From an uncultured Eubacteriales bacterium (lineage in GTDB: Bacteria > Bacillota > Clostridia > Oscillospirales > UBA644): 9,486 nt of DNA. The DNA is taken from assembly GCA_934481505.1 (NCBI GenBank), contig CAKSPP010000039.1:1-9486 (forward strand), given 5' to 3'. The position numbers and the translations under genes are program-made. Below the pieces are notes generated by a model. That model was not told the origin of the DNA. It made no database searches and saw only the letters and a list, made by a program, of their open reading frames with translations. Within the stretch, counting starts at the first letter, position 1; each line of letters opens with the position of its first letter. This document shows positions 1 to 6,572 of this stretch, one piece after another.

Positions 1-28
1 ATCACAATCTATCGGAAAGTGGAGAATT

Positions 29-2350
29 ATGAACATACAACGCTGTTCAAGATGTAAAAAACATGTAGCAGTGGTCTTTGTCACCAAATTCGAGGGCGAC
101 AAGGTCACAAATGAGGGACTTTGCTTAAAATGTGCAAAGGAACTCGGAATAAAGCCTGCGAATATTCCTATTGACAATGTCGATATTTCGGACGAGGCTC
201 TCGACGAAATGGACGAAAAGTTTGAATCAATGATGGAAATGGCGGACGAGATGTCCGCTTCGGGGATAAATCCTGCGGCACTCGACGGAGAGGGCGGATT
301 CGACTTCTTCAAAAACCTTATGGGTAATATGACGGCGGATAACGAATCGGGCGAAATTTCAGAAATACCGGCGGAAGAAGTCGGCAAAGACAAAGATAAG
401 AAAAAATCAGACAAGAAAAAGAAAGAAAAACCCCAGACAAAAATGCTGGATACTTTCTGCACCGACCTTACCAAAAAAGCACGCGAGGGAAAACTCGACG
501 CCGTTATAGGCAGAGATAAAGAGATTTTCCGTGCAATGCAGATACTTACACGCCGAAACAAGAATAACCCCTGTCTTATCGGAGAACCGGGTGTCGGAAA
601 AACCGCGATTGCAGAGGGGATCGCTCAGAAAATAGTCAAGGGCGAAGTTCCCGCACAGCTTGCCGACAAAGAAATCTTTCTCCTTGATCTCACCGCTCTT
701 GTCGCGGGAACCAATTTCAGAGGTCAGTTTGAAAGCAGAGTAAAGGGGCTTATCGACGAAGTCCGCAAACTCGGAAATGTTATCCTTGTTATCGACGAAG
801 TTCATAACCTTGTCGGCACGGGAGACTCCGAGGGAACGATGTCCGCCGCAAATATGATGAAACCCGCACTTTCACGCGGAGAAATTCAGGTCATAGGGGC
901 AACAACCCTTAACGAATACCGTAAATATATCGAAAAAGATGCGGCTCTCGAAAGACGTTTCCAGCCGATTATCGTCGAGGAACCGTCGATTGCGGAAGCT
1001 ACCGAAATGCTTACGGGAATCAAGGGATATTACGAAAAGTTCCACAATATCAGAATTCCCGCACAGATAGTCGGAAAAGCCGTTGAGCTTTCGGAAAGAT
1101 ACGTCACCGACAGATATCTTCCCGATAAAGCAATCGACCTTATAGACGAGGCTTGCTCGAATGCGGTTCTCAATAATCCGATATATAACGAATACTTTAA
1201 TACAACAAAAAAACTTTCCGAAATTGAAGCGGAGCTTGCCGAAACGGAAGAAAAAACAGAACTCGAAGAGACCGATTATCAGAAAATCGCACAGCTCAAA
1301 TCGGAGGCAATGCAGCTTTCGGTTTCCGCCGATGACTTAAAAAAGAAAATCGATAAAATCGAGGTTACGGTCGACGATCTCGCCGCGGTTATCGAACTCT
1401 GGACTAAAATTCCGGCAACTAAAATCAGACAGGACGAAAACGGAAAACTTTCTCATCTTGAAGACGCTCTCAAAGAAAGAATAATCGGGCAGGATAAGGC
1501 CGTTTCCGAAATCGCAAAGGGCGTCCGCCGCGGAAGAGTAAGTCTTGTTCCGAGAAAGAGACCCGTTTCCTTTATCTTTGCAGGTCCTACGGGTGTCGGA
1601 AAAACCGAACTTGTAAAAGTCCTTGCGGATAAGCTTTTCGATTCTCCCGAAACGCTTATCAGACTTGATATGAGCGAATATATGGAGAAACACTCCGTAT
1701 CGAAAATTATCGGAGCTCCTCCGGGATATGTCGGATACGACGAGGCCGGTCAGCTTACCGAAAAAATTCGCAGAAAACCTTATTCCGTAATCCTTTTTGA
1801 CGAAATCGAAAAGGCTCATCCCGATGTTCTCAATATTCTGCTTCAAATTCTTGACGACGGCAGAATTACCGATTCGAGAGGAAAAACAGTTTCCTTTGAG
1901 CATACATTTATCGTTATGACGACGAACGCAGGCTCTAACCTTAAATCGTCTTCGGCAGGATTCGGAAAAACCGACTCCGATATTTCGGACGAAAAAGTTA
2001 AAAAAGCTCTTTCGGAATTTTTGCGTCCAGAATTCCTTAACAGAGTCGACGAAATCGTTATTTTCAGTCCGTTGCCGAAAGAAGTTTTTCCCGAAATAAT
2101 CAAGATTTATGTCGAAGACCTCAAAAAAGCTCTTGCAAAAAAAGAAATCGAGTTTTCTTACGGCGACGGCGTTCTTGAACTGCTTGCAGATAAATCGTAC
2201 AGCTCTCAATACGGTGCGAGAAACTGCCGCAGAATAATCCAGAGAGAAATTGAGGACAAAGCGGTTGCGGCTATCTGCAACCGTGTTACCCCCGTGCGTT
2301 CAATATCCGTAAAAGCCGAAAACGGAGAAATTTTGCTTGAAATAGAATAA
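29..2350 (+). CDS. clpE: ClpE-like AAA+ unfoldase with N-terminal zinc finger (Clp protease ATP-binding subunit)
   Basis: A 773-aa Hsp100/Clp ATPase that would unfold protein substrates and feed them to ClpP in the cytoplasm. Seen in order: a four-Cys zinc finger (C6-x2-C9 and C32-x2-C35, McsA/ClpE-like); an acidic, Met-rich stretch (about 50-118); a Lys-rich linker (120-138); AAA-1 with Walker A GEPGVGKT (185-192) and Walker B VILVIDE (251-257); a coiled-coil middle segment (about 390-445) whose 415-430 part resembles a UVR motif; AAA-2 with Walker A GPTGVGKT (519-526), Walker B VILFDE (587-592) and pore loop GYVGY (566-570); and a C-terminal D2-small domain. AGF at 643-645 fits the xGF ClpP-docking loop. 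There is no Clp_N repeat domain, which together with the zinc finger and UVR-like linker points to ClpE rather than ClpC. The D1 pore loop reads NFRG where KYRG is common. Start chosen from GGAG at 21-24. Family certain; ClpE versus ClpC naming less so. Confidence 0.9.
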   Translation: MNIQRCSRCKKHVAVVFVTKFEGDKVTNEGLCLKCAKELGIKPANIPIDNVDISDEALDEMDEKFESMMEMADEMSASGINPAALDGEGGFDFFKNLMGNMTADNESGEISEIPAEEVGKDKDKKKSDKKKKEKPQTKMLDTFCTDLTKKAREGKLDAVIGRDKEIFRAMQILTRRNKNNPCLIGEPGVGKTAIAEGIAQKIVKGEVPAQLADKEIFLLDLTALVAGTNFRGQFESRVKGLIDEVRKLGNVILVIDEVHNLVGTGDSEGTMSAANMMKPALSRGEIQVIGATTLNEYRKYIEKDAALERRFQPIIVEEPSIAEATEMLTGIKGYYEKFHNIRIPAQIVGKAVELSERYVTDRYLPDKAIDLIDEACSNAVLNNPIYNEYFNTTKKLSEIEAELAETEEKTELEETDYQKIAQLKSEAMQLSVSADDLKKKIDKIEVTVDDLAAVIELWTKIPATKIRQDENGKLSHLEDALKERIIGQDKAVSEIAKGVRRGRVSLVPRKRPVSFIFAGPTGVGKTELVKVLADKLFDSPETLIRLDMSEYMEKHSVSKIIGAPPGYVGYDEAGQLTEKIRRKPYSVILFDEIEKAHPDVLNILLQILDDGRITDSRGKTVSFEHTFIVMTTNAGSNLKSSSAGFGKTDSDISDEKVKKALSEFLRPEFLNRVDEIVIFSPLPKEVFPEIIKIYVEDLKKALAKKEIEFSYGDGVLELLADKSYSSQYGARNCRRIIQREIEDKAVAAICNRVTPVRSISVKAENGEILLEIE

Positions 2351-2353
2351 GAG

Positions 2354-2386
2354 AATTCCCGTATGCCTTTTCATACGGGAATTTTT
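2354..2386 (+). terminator. Rho-independent terminator-like hairpin after clpE
   Basis: A perfect 12-bp stem: AATTCCCGTATG (2354-2365) pairs with CATACGGGAATT (2372-2383) around a 6-nt loop. The 3' arm runs into a short T tract (2382-2386). It lies 3 nt after the clpE stop. The T tract is short and then broken by C, so efficiency is uncertain. The downstream gene's Shine-Dalgarno begins only 3 nt beyond the T tract. The hairpin could therefore also attenuate or protect a transcript continuing into the phosphatase gene. Confidence 0.75.
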
Positions 2387-2388
2387 CA

Positions 2389-2393
2389 GGGAG
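2389..2393 (+). promoter_or_regulatory. Shine-Dalgarno fixing the phosphatase start at 2402
   Basis: GGGAG sits 8 nt before the ATG at 2402. An in-frame ATG at 2363 would give 13 extra residues, but it lies inside the terminator hairpin stem and has no Shine-Dalgarno. The downstream ATG is therefore preferred. Confidence 0.8.
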
Positions 2394-2401
2394 AAATAAA
2401 A

Positions 2402-3019
2402 ATGACGGAAATAATTATTATAAGACACGCCGAGGCGGAGGGCAACGCAAAGCGGATTTTCCACGGACAGTATAACTCCGTGCTTACCGAAAAAGGACAC
2501 AGACAAGCCGATGCTACGGGTAAATTTTTGGCGGATACAAAAATAGAGCGTATATATTCAAGCGACCTTACCCGTACTTATATGACAGCTCATCATGTCG
2601 CCGCATATCAGGGCTGCGATATTATCAAAATGCCGGAGCTTCGAGAGGTCAACGCCGGCTCATGGGAAAATACTCCTTTTGCAAAATTACAGGAAAAATA
2701 TCCCGAAGCTTTTGCTTCATGGCAGACCGATACTTTCGGTTTTGCTTTTCCCGACGGAGAATCGGTAAAAGAAGTCACCGAGAGAATAGGAAAGTGTATC
2801 GATAAAATCGCCGCAGAAAACGACGGAAAAAGAATCGCGATAGTTTCCCATGCAACGCCTATTCACTGCATTAAATTTTACTATGAAGAAATGACCGATG
2901 AAGAAAAGCAGAATCACGGTTGGGTGACGAACGCTTCCGTTTCCCGCTGCATTTATAAAGACGGAAAACTCGAATTTATTTCCTACGGCGAAAATTCTTT
3001 TCTTTCGGACATAAATTAG
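2402..3019 (+). CDS. Histidine phosphatase family protein (phosphoglycerate mutase-like)
   Basis: A 205-aa cytoplasmic member of the histidine phosphatase superfamily, which transfers phosphate through a phospho-histidine. The N-terminus shows beta-strand TEIIIIRHAEAEGN with catalytic R8-H9 (RHA in place of the common RHG). The other expected residues are present: R58 in SSDLTRTYMTA, acid/base E82 in ELREVNAGSWEN, and second His H150 in IVSHATPIHC. Length matches the GpmB/CobC/PhoE-like branch (about 200 aa). The residues do not identify the substrate; cobalamin alpha-ribazole phosphatase, a sugar phosphate phosphatase or a broad phosphatase are all possible, and no cobalamin gene is nearby to favour CobC. 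It lies between a terminator-like hairpin and the tmcAL promoter, so it may be expressed by read-through from clpE or from an undetected promoter within the clpE 3' end. Start 2402 is chosen because the alternative 2363 is inside the hairpin. Confidence 0.9.
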   Translation: MTEIIIIRHAEAEGNAKRIFHGQYNSVLTEKGHRQADATGKFLADTKIERIYSSDLTRTYMTAHHVAAYQGCDIIKMPELREVNAGSWENTPFAKLQEKYPEAFASWQTDTFGFAFPDGESVKEVTERIGKCIDKIAAENDGKRIAIVSHATPIHCIKFYYEEMTDEEKQNHGWVTNASVSRCIYKDGKLEFISYGENSFLSDIN

Positions 3020-3053
3020 TGCTTTTTTATCTTAAAAATATCTCTCTAAATGC

Positions 3054-3082
3054 TTGATTTTTTCATTAAAATCAGGTATAAT
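3054..3082 (+). promoter_or_regulatory. Sigma-A-type promoter for the tmcAL-DUF4380-pyrH-frr-uppS-cdsA operon
   Basis: The -35 box TTGATT (3054-3059) and a perfect -10 box TATAAT (3077-3082) are separated by exactly 17 bp. Transcription would start near 3088-3091, leaving a leader of only about 22-25 nt that is mostly Shine-Dalgarno. No other comparably good promoter was found before cdsA ends, and downstream gene gaps are 1-17 nt, so this promoter may drive the whole block. A 7-bp inverted repeat, TGATTTT/AAAATCA (3055-3061 and 3068-3074), overlaps the -35 box and spacer. It could be an operator or an AT-rich coincidence. The intergenic stretch 3020-3053 is AT-rich and shows no clear terminator for the phosphatase gene. 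Confidence 0.75.
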
Positions 3083-3099
3083 GTATAAAAAGCCGAGAC

Positions 3100-3108
3100 G
3101 GAGGTGAT
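3100..3108 (+). promoter_or_regulatory. Near-perfect Shine-Dalgarno deciding the tmcAL GTG start
   Basis: GGAGGTGAT is an uninterrupted match to the anti-Shine-Dalgarno end of 16S rRNA. GGAGG ends 8 nt before the GTG at 3113. An in-frame GTG at 3104 is part of this Shine-Dalgarno itself and so cannot be the natural start. Confidence 0.85.
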
Positions 3109-3112
3109 TTTT

Positions 3113-4282
3113 GTGAAAAATGTCGGCATCGTCGCCGAATACAATCCGTTTCACAAAGGTCATCTTTATCAGTTGGAAACTCTTAAAAAACTCGGTGCGG
3201 AGACCGTAACCGTCTGCATGAGCGGAAATTTCGTTCAACGCAGCGAGCCTGCAATCCTCGACAAATACGAAAGGGCGAAAGTCGCGGTTTTGTCGGGGGC
3301 TGATTTGGTAATATCTCTGCCGCTTCGGTACAGTATCGCATCTGCAAGAGATTTTGCATACGGCTCGGTTTTCCTTCTCGATAAAACGGGTTTTGTCGAC
3401 ACCCTTTCGTTCGGTGCCGAAACCCCCGATCTTTCGCTCTTTTATAAAACGGCTGAATACGAAAAGAAAGCGGAATCAGACGGGCTTATTAAAAATTATA
3501 TGGACGAAGGTCTTCCGTTTGCGGCGGCAAGAGAAAAAGCAATAATTGCCGAGGGCGGAAAGTTTGTCCCGAAAGAACCAAACGACATTCTTGCCTATGA
3601 ATATCTTTCGGCAATAGAAAAGCTTTCTTCGGATATTATTCCTTTTCCGATAAAAAGGCTCGGAAGTTTTCACGACGACGCGTCGGAATATTCCGCGACC
3701 CGTGCAAGGAAAAAAATTGAGGAAAACACTCTTGAAGAAGGGGACTTGCCGGAATTCTCAAACTTTTCGGTTATGTCTGCTCTTGAAAACGGAAATATTG
3801 CCGATTATAAAAAATTCGAAACGGTCGTTCTGGCAACATTGCGGAGAGCCGCCGTTCTCGGACTTCCGAAAAAAGAACTTTACGGGCTTTCGGGAGGCCT
3901 TGAAAACAGAATTCTGAAATTTGCCCCGTCGGCAACTTCTCTTTATGAACTTTATGAGAGTGTAAAGACCAAAAGATATGCTTTTTCGGCGGTTCGCCGC
4001 GGCGTTCTTTCGATGTTTTTCGGGCTTGATAAATTTCCTGAACCTCTGACTTATTTCCATGTTCTGGCTTTCGGCGAAAAAGGAAGAGAACTTCTCAAAA
4101 AGCTGAAAAAGTCGGATTTTCCCGTTTATCATTCGCTGCCGTCGGAAAACGACGAAAAATTTACCGAAGAGATGAAAGCGGAAGTTTTTGCCGACAACAT
4201 CTATTCGCTCTGCAAAAAAAAGACGGAAAAGGGCGGTCAGTCCTTTTATAATACAAGTTTTAATAAAATACGAGGTGTTTGA
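3113..4282 (+). CDS. tmcAL: tRNA(Met) cytidine acetate ligase TmcAL (YlbM/DUF795 nucleotidyltransferase)
   Basis: A 389-aa cytoplasmic protein. The family uses ATP and acetate to make N4-acetylcytidine at the wobble position of elongator tRNA-Met, via an acetyl-adenylate. Seen: the nucleotidyltransferase opening GIVAEYNPFHKGHLYQL with HxGH at 14-17; the family block SGNFVQRSEPAI (37-48); DKYERAKVAVLSGADLVISLP (50-70); PNDILAYEYL (156-165), the counterpart of the usual NNILGIEY; and a SATRAR motif (194-199), the counterpart of SATxIR. The C-terminal half is an alpha-helical domain, and full length is normal for the family. The GTG start is set by the Shine-Dalgarno at 3100-3108. It is the first gene after the only strong promoter and is followed 1 nt later by the next start, so it is probably translationally coupled to it. 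Its place upstream of pyrH, where rpsB-tsf are usual, is not the canonical order. Confidence 0.93.
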   Translation: MKNVGIVAEYNPFHKGHLYQLETLKKLGAETVTVCMSGNFVQRSEPAILDKYERAKVAVLSGADLVISLPLRYSIASARDFAYGSVFLLDKTGFVDTLSFGAETPDLSLFYKTAEYEKKAESDGLIKNYMDEGLPFAAAREKAIIAEGGKFVPKEPNDILAYEYLSAIEKLSSDIIPFPIKRLGSFHDDASEYSATRARKKIEENTLEEGDLPEFSNFSVMSALENGNIADYKKFETVVLATLRRAAVLGLPKKELYGLSGGLENRILKFAPSATSLYELYESVKTKRYAFSAVRRGVLSMFFGLDKFPEPLTYFHVLAFGEKGRELLKKLKKSDFPVYHSLPSENDEKFTEEMKAEVFADNIYSLCKKKTEKGGQSFYNTSFNKIRGV

Positions 4283-4283
4283 A

Positions 4284-5210
4284 ATGATCAACTACAAAGA
4301 AGTGGATTATAAAAATTACGGAAGATGTCTTGAAATTTCGAACGGCAAAATCGATCTTCTCGTAACTCTCGATATCGGACCGAGAATCATCCGCTACGGT
4401 TTCTGCGGCAAAGAAAATATGTTCTTTGAAGATATCAACAGAGAACAGTATTACGATAAAGAAGATATGCGTGAGCTTTACGGCGACGATAAGACATGGT
4501 ATCTTTACGGCGGACACAGACTTTGGATAAGCCCCGAATATGCAGATACCTATTATCCCGACAATACCCCCGTTGCTTTCGAAAAAATTAAGAACGGAGC
4601 TGTTTTTGTAAGCGAAGCTCAGGCTATAACCGGTCTTCAATTCACGATAACCGTCGAAATAGTAGGCGATACCGAAGTTAAGGTTTCTCATTATGTTTCG
4701 AATAATTCGGGCGAAAGCCAGGATTACGCTCTTTGGGCTCTTACCGTTCTTTCTTCGGGAGGCACCGAAATCATAAAGATGAACGATAACGATACCGAGC
4801 TTCTTCCGAACAGAATGATAACAGCTTGGCCTTACACAAACCTTGCCGACGAAAGACTTTTCCTCGGTAAAAAGTTCGTAACCTTAAAGCAGATTCCCGG
4901 TTCTGCCGAAAACCTCAAACTCGGTTTTGACCTTAACTACGGAACTGCCGCTTATGTAAACCACGGTTCGATGTTCGTTAAGAAATATACTCATTACGAC
5001 GGTTCGGAATATCCCGACGGCGGCTGTTCATTTGAAACATTCACCAACAAGAACTTCCTTGAATGTGAAACCCTCGGCGAACTCGGAGCAAAACCCGACG
5101 GCTCGGTTACCTGCCATGTTGAAAACTGGAAACTCTATGACGGAGTTACCGTTTCCGACCCGAAAAACGAAGAAGAGCTTGCTTCAATCTGGGCAAAAAT
5201 TGACCTTTAA
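4284..5210 (+). CDS. DUF4380-like protein, probable carbohydrate-binding galactose-mutarotase-like fold
   Basis: A 308-aa soluble protein with no signal peptide or membrane segment, hence likely cytoplasmic. The sequence is beta-rich. Its blocks recall the DUF4380/aldose-1-epimerase-like superfamily: LDIGPRIIRYGF with FFED (29-50), GGHRLWISPE (76-85, with H78), a central beta stretch with VSNNSGESQDYALW (138-151), WPYTNLADERL (182-192), and ETFTNKNFLECETLG (251-265), in which acidic residues sit where mutarotase-like proteins bind sugar. Assignment rests on recognised motif style, not a search. Catalytic activity is unproven; it may bind or epimerise a sugar or sugar phosphate. ATG 4284 has GAGGTG at 4272-4277, and a longer in-frame version from 4188 would overlap tmcAL by 95 nt, so it is rejected. 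The gene is 1 nt after tmcAL and 17 nt before pyrH, so it is embedded in the operon. Codon use matches its neighbours, with no sign of recent transfer. Confidence 0.65.
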   Translation: MINYKEVDYKNYGRCLEISNGKIDLLVTLDIGPRIIRYGFCGKENMFFEDINREQYYDKEDMRELYGDDKTWYLYGGHRLWISPEYADTYYPDNTPVAFEKIKNGAVFVSEAQAITGLQFTITVEIVGDTEVKVSHYVSNNSGESQDYALWALTVLSSGGTEIIKMNDNDTELLPNRMITAWPYTNLADERLFLGKKFVTLKQIPGSAENLKLGFDLNYGTAAYVNHGSMFVKKYTHYDGSEYPDGGCSFETFTNKNFLECETLGELGAKPDGSVTCHVENWKLYDGVTVSDPKNEEELASIWAKIDL

Positions 5211-5227
5211 TCGGACGGAGACGGACT

Positions 5228-6004
5228 ATGAGTGATCTTAAATATAAAAGAGTAATTATAAAGCTCAGCGGAGAAGCTATCGGCGGCGTCGAAACGAAAA
5301 TTGTTGACGGCAAAGAAAAAACCGTTCCGAAATTCGGAGTTGATTTTGATCTTGCCCTCCGTATCTGCAAAAACATAAAAGACTGCTATGATCTCGGCTG
5401 CGAAATCGCAATCGTTATCGGCGGCGGAAATATATGGAGAGGCAAAAACGGCGGCGGCAAAATGCACGGTTCAAACGCCGACAATATGGGAATGCTTGCA
5501 ACTACTTTCAATTCCGTTGCAATCCATGACGCTCTCGAAACAGCAGGCGTTCCGTCGGTCGTTATGACGGCTGTTCCGATGCCTAAAATAGGCGACCTTT
5601 TCGTTTCGGAAAAGGCTGTTGACGCGATGAAAAACGGCAAAGTCGTAATCATTGCGGGCGGCACCGGTAATCCGTTCTTCACAACGGATACCGCAGTAAT
5701 GCTCAGGGCTGCCGAACTTAACGTAGACCTTGCTGTTCTCGGAAAAAGCGTCGACTATGTCTATACTGCAGATCCCGCAACAGACCCCACCGCAAGAGCG
5801 ATAAAAAAAGCCTCTTACGATTATCTCATAGAAAATCAGCTTAACGTCATCGACGTCGCGGCGTCCGCAATAGCGAAAAACAACGATATTGCCGCCGAAC
5901 TCTTCGTTCTCGGCGAGGGCGAAGCAATAAAAGACGTAATTCTCGGCAAAGAAACCCGCTCAACTCATATATCAAACGACGATGAAATAATATTTTTGAA
6001 TTAA
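5228..6004 (+). CDS. pyrH: UMP kinase (uridylate kinase)
   Basis: Phosphorylates UMP to UDP with ATP in the cytoplasm, the committed step toward UTP and CTP; bacterial enzymes are GTP-activated hexamers. Amino-acid-kinase-fold motifs are clear: KRVIIKLSGEAIGG (7-20), VIGGGNIWRG (63-72), NADNMGMLATTFN (83-95), the UMPK hallmark AGGTGNPFFTTDTA (143-156) and VYTADPATDP (178-187). At 258 aa it is longer than the usual 235-245. The extra length comes from about 12 residues inserted after the first glycine loop (about 21-36, VETKIVDGKEKTVPKF) and a C-terminal tail after ILGKETRSTHIS. The usual MDLTA-type helix reads VIDVAASAIAK (207-217). ATG 5228 has CGGAGA at 5216-5221. frr follows after 11 nt, the standard pairing; tsf and rpsB are not upstream. 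Confidence 0.96.
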   Translation: MSDLKYKRVIIKLSGEAIGGVETKIVDGKEKTVPKFGVDFDLALRICKNIKDCYDLGCEIAIVIGGGNIWRGKNGGGKMHGSNADNMGMLATTFNSVAIHDALETAGVPSVVMTAVPMPKIGDLFVSEKAVDAMKNGKVVIIAGGTGNPFFTTDTAVMLRAAELNVDLAVLGKSVDYVYTADPATDPTARAIKKASYDYLIENQLNVIDVAASAIAKNNDIAAELFVLGEGEAIKDVILGKETRSTHISNDDEIIFLN

Positions 6005-6015
6005 GGAGAACTGTC

Positions 6016-6570
6016 ATGAAAGCAGAATATAAAGAAATTAACGCAAAAATGGAAAAAACGTTAACGGCTCTCGATAACGAATTCAAGTCAATAAGAGCAG
6101 GCAGAGCGTCTGCCGCAGTTCTCGACAGGGTTTTTGTCGATTACTACGGAGCTCAGACTCCCGTAAATCAGCTCGCAAGCATTTCAAGCCCCGAAGCCCG
6201 TCAGCTCATCATTCAGCCGTATGACGCTTCGGCTCTCAAAAATATCGAAAAGGCAATTCTTGTTTCGGATATCGGAATAAATCCGCAGAACGACGGAAAG
6301 ACCATTCGTCTTGTTTTTCCGCCGCTCACCGAAGAAAGAAGAAGAGACCTTGTTAAAGACGTCAAGCGTATCGGTGAAGACAGCAAAGTCACAATCCGTT
6401 CCATTCGCCGCGACGCTCTTGAAAAATTCAAGGCAGACAAGAAAAACAGCGTTATAACCGAGGACGACCTCAAAGCTGCGGAGAAAGATATTCAGGAGCT
6501 TACCGATAAATTCTGCAAGACAATCGACTGCAGCGTTTCCGCAAAGGAAAAGGAAATTCTCGAAATATAA
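6016..6570 (+). CDS. frr: Ribosome recycling factor
   Basis: A 184-aa tRNA-shaped factor that, with EF-G, splits post-termination ribosomes; length is canonical (about 185). Conserved blocks include FKSIRAGRASAAVLDRVFVDYYG (23-45), the loop region TPVNQLASISSPEARQLIIQPYD (48-70), GINPQNDGKTIRLVFPPLTEERR (91-113), the helix stretch SKVTIRSIRRDALEKFK (122-138), and the C-terminal helix ending KEKEILEI. AAGGAG at 6003-6008 overlaps the pyrH stop and precedes ATG 6016 by 7 nt. It lies 11 nt after pyrH and 2 nt before uppS, consistent with cotranscription. Nothing is missing or altered. Confidence 0.97.
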   Translation: MKAEYKEINAKMEKTLTALDNEFKSIRAGRASAAVLDRVFVDYYGAQTPVNQLASISSPEARQLIIQPYDASALKNIEKAILVSDIGINPQNDGKTIRLVFPPLTEERRRDLVKDVKRIGEDSKVTIRSIRRDALEKFKADKKNSVITEDDLKAAEKDIQELTDKFCKTIDCSVSAKEKEILEI

Positions 6571-6572
6571 AT

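Noticed and set aside
1337..2209. 290-codon open frame on the minus strand opposite clpE
   Set aside because: It mirrors the clpE codon pattern (GAA/TTC-rich), shows no recognisable domain, and lies fully opposite an unmistakable AAA+ gene. It is a shadow frame.
2363..2401. Thirteen-residue N-terminal extension of the phosphatase
   Set aside because: The ATG is inside the terminator stem; a good Shine-Dalgarno and the family's true N-terminal strand both point to 2402.
3020..3053. Possible terminator after the phosphatase gene (T run at 3023-3028)
   Set aside because: No GC-containing stem precedes the T run, so it is only AT-rich intergenic sequence.
4188..4283. Thirty-two-residue extension of the DUF4380-like protein overlapping tmcAL
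   Set aside because: The added residues are a basic shadow of the tmcAL end; GAGGTG before 4284 gives the better start.
3758..4291. 177-codon minus-strand open frame opposite tmcAL
   Set aside because: Lys/Arg/Phe-rich translation typical of the reverse complement of a Glu/Lys/Leu-rich gene; no motif or ribosome binding context.
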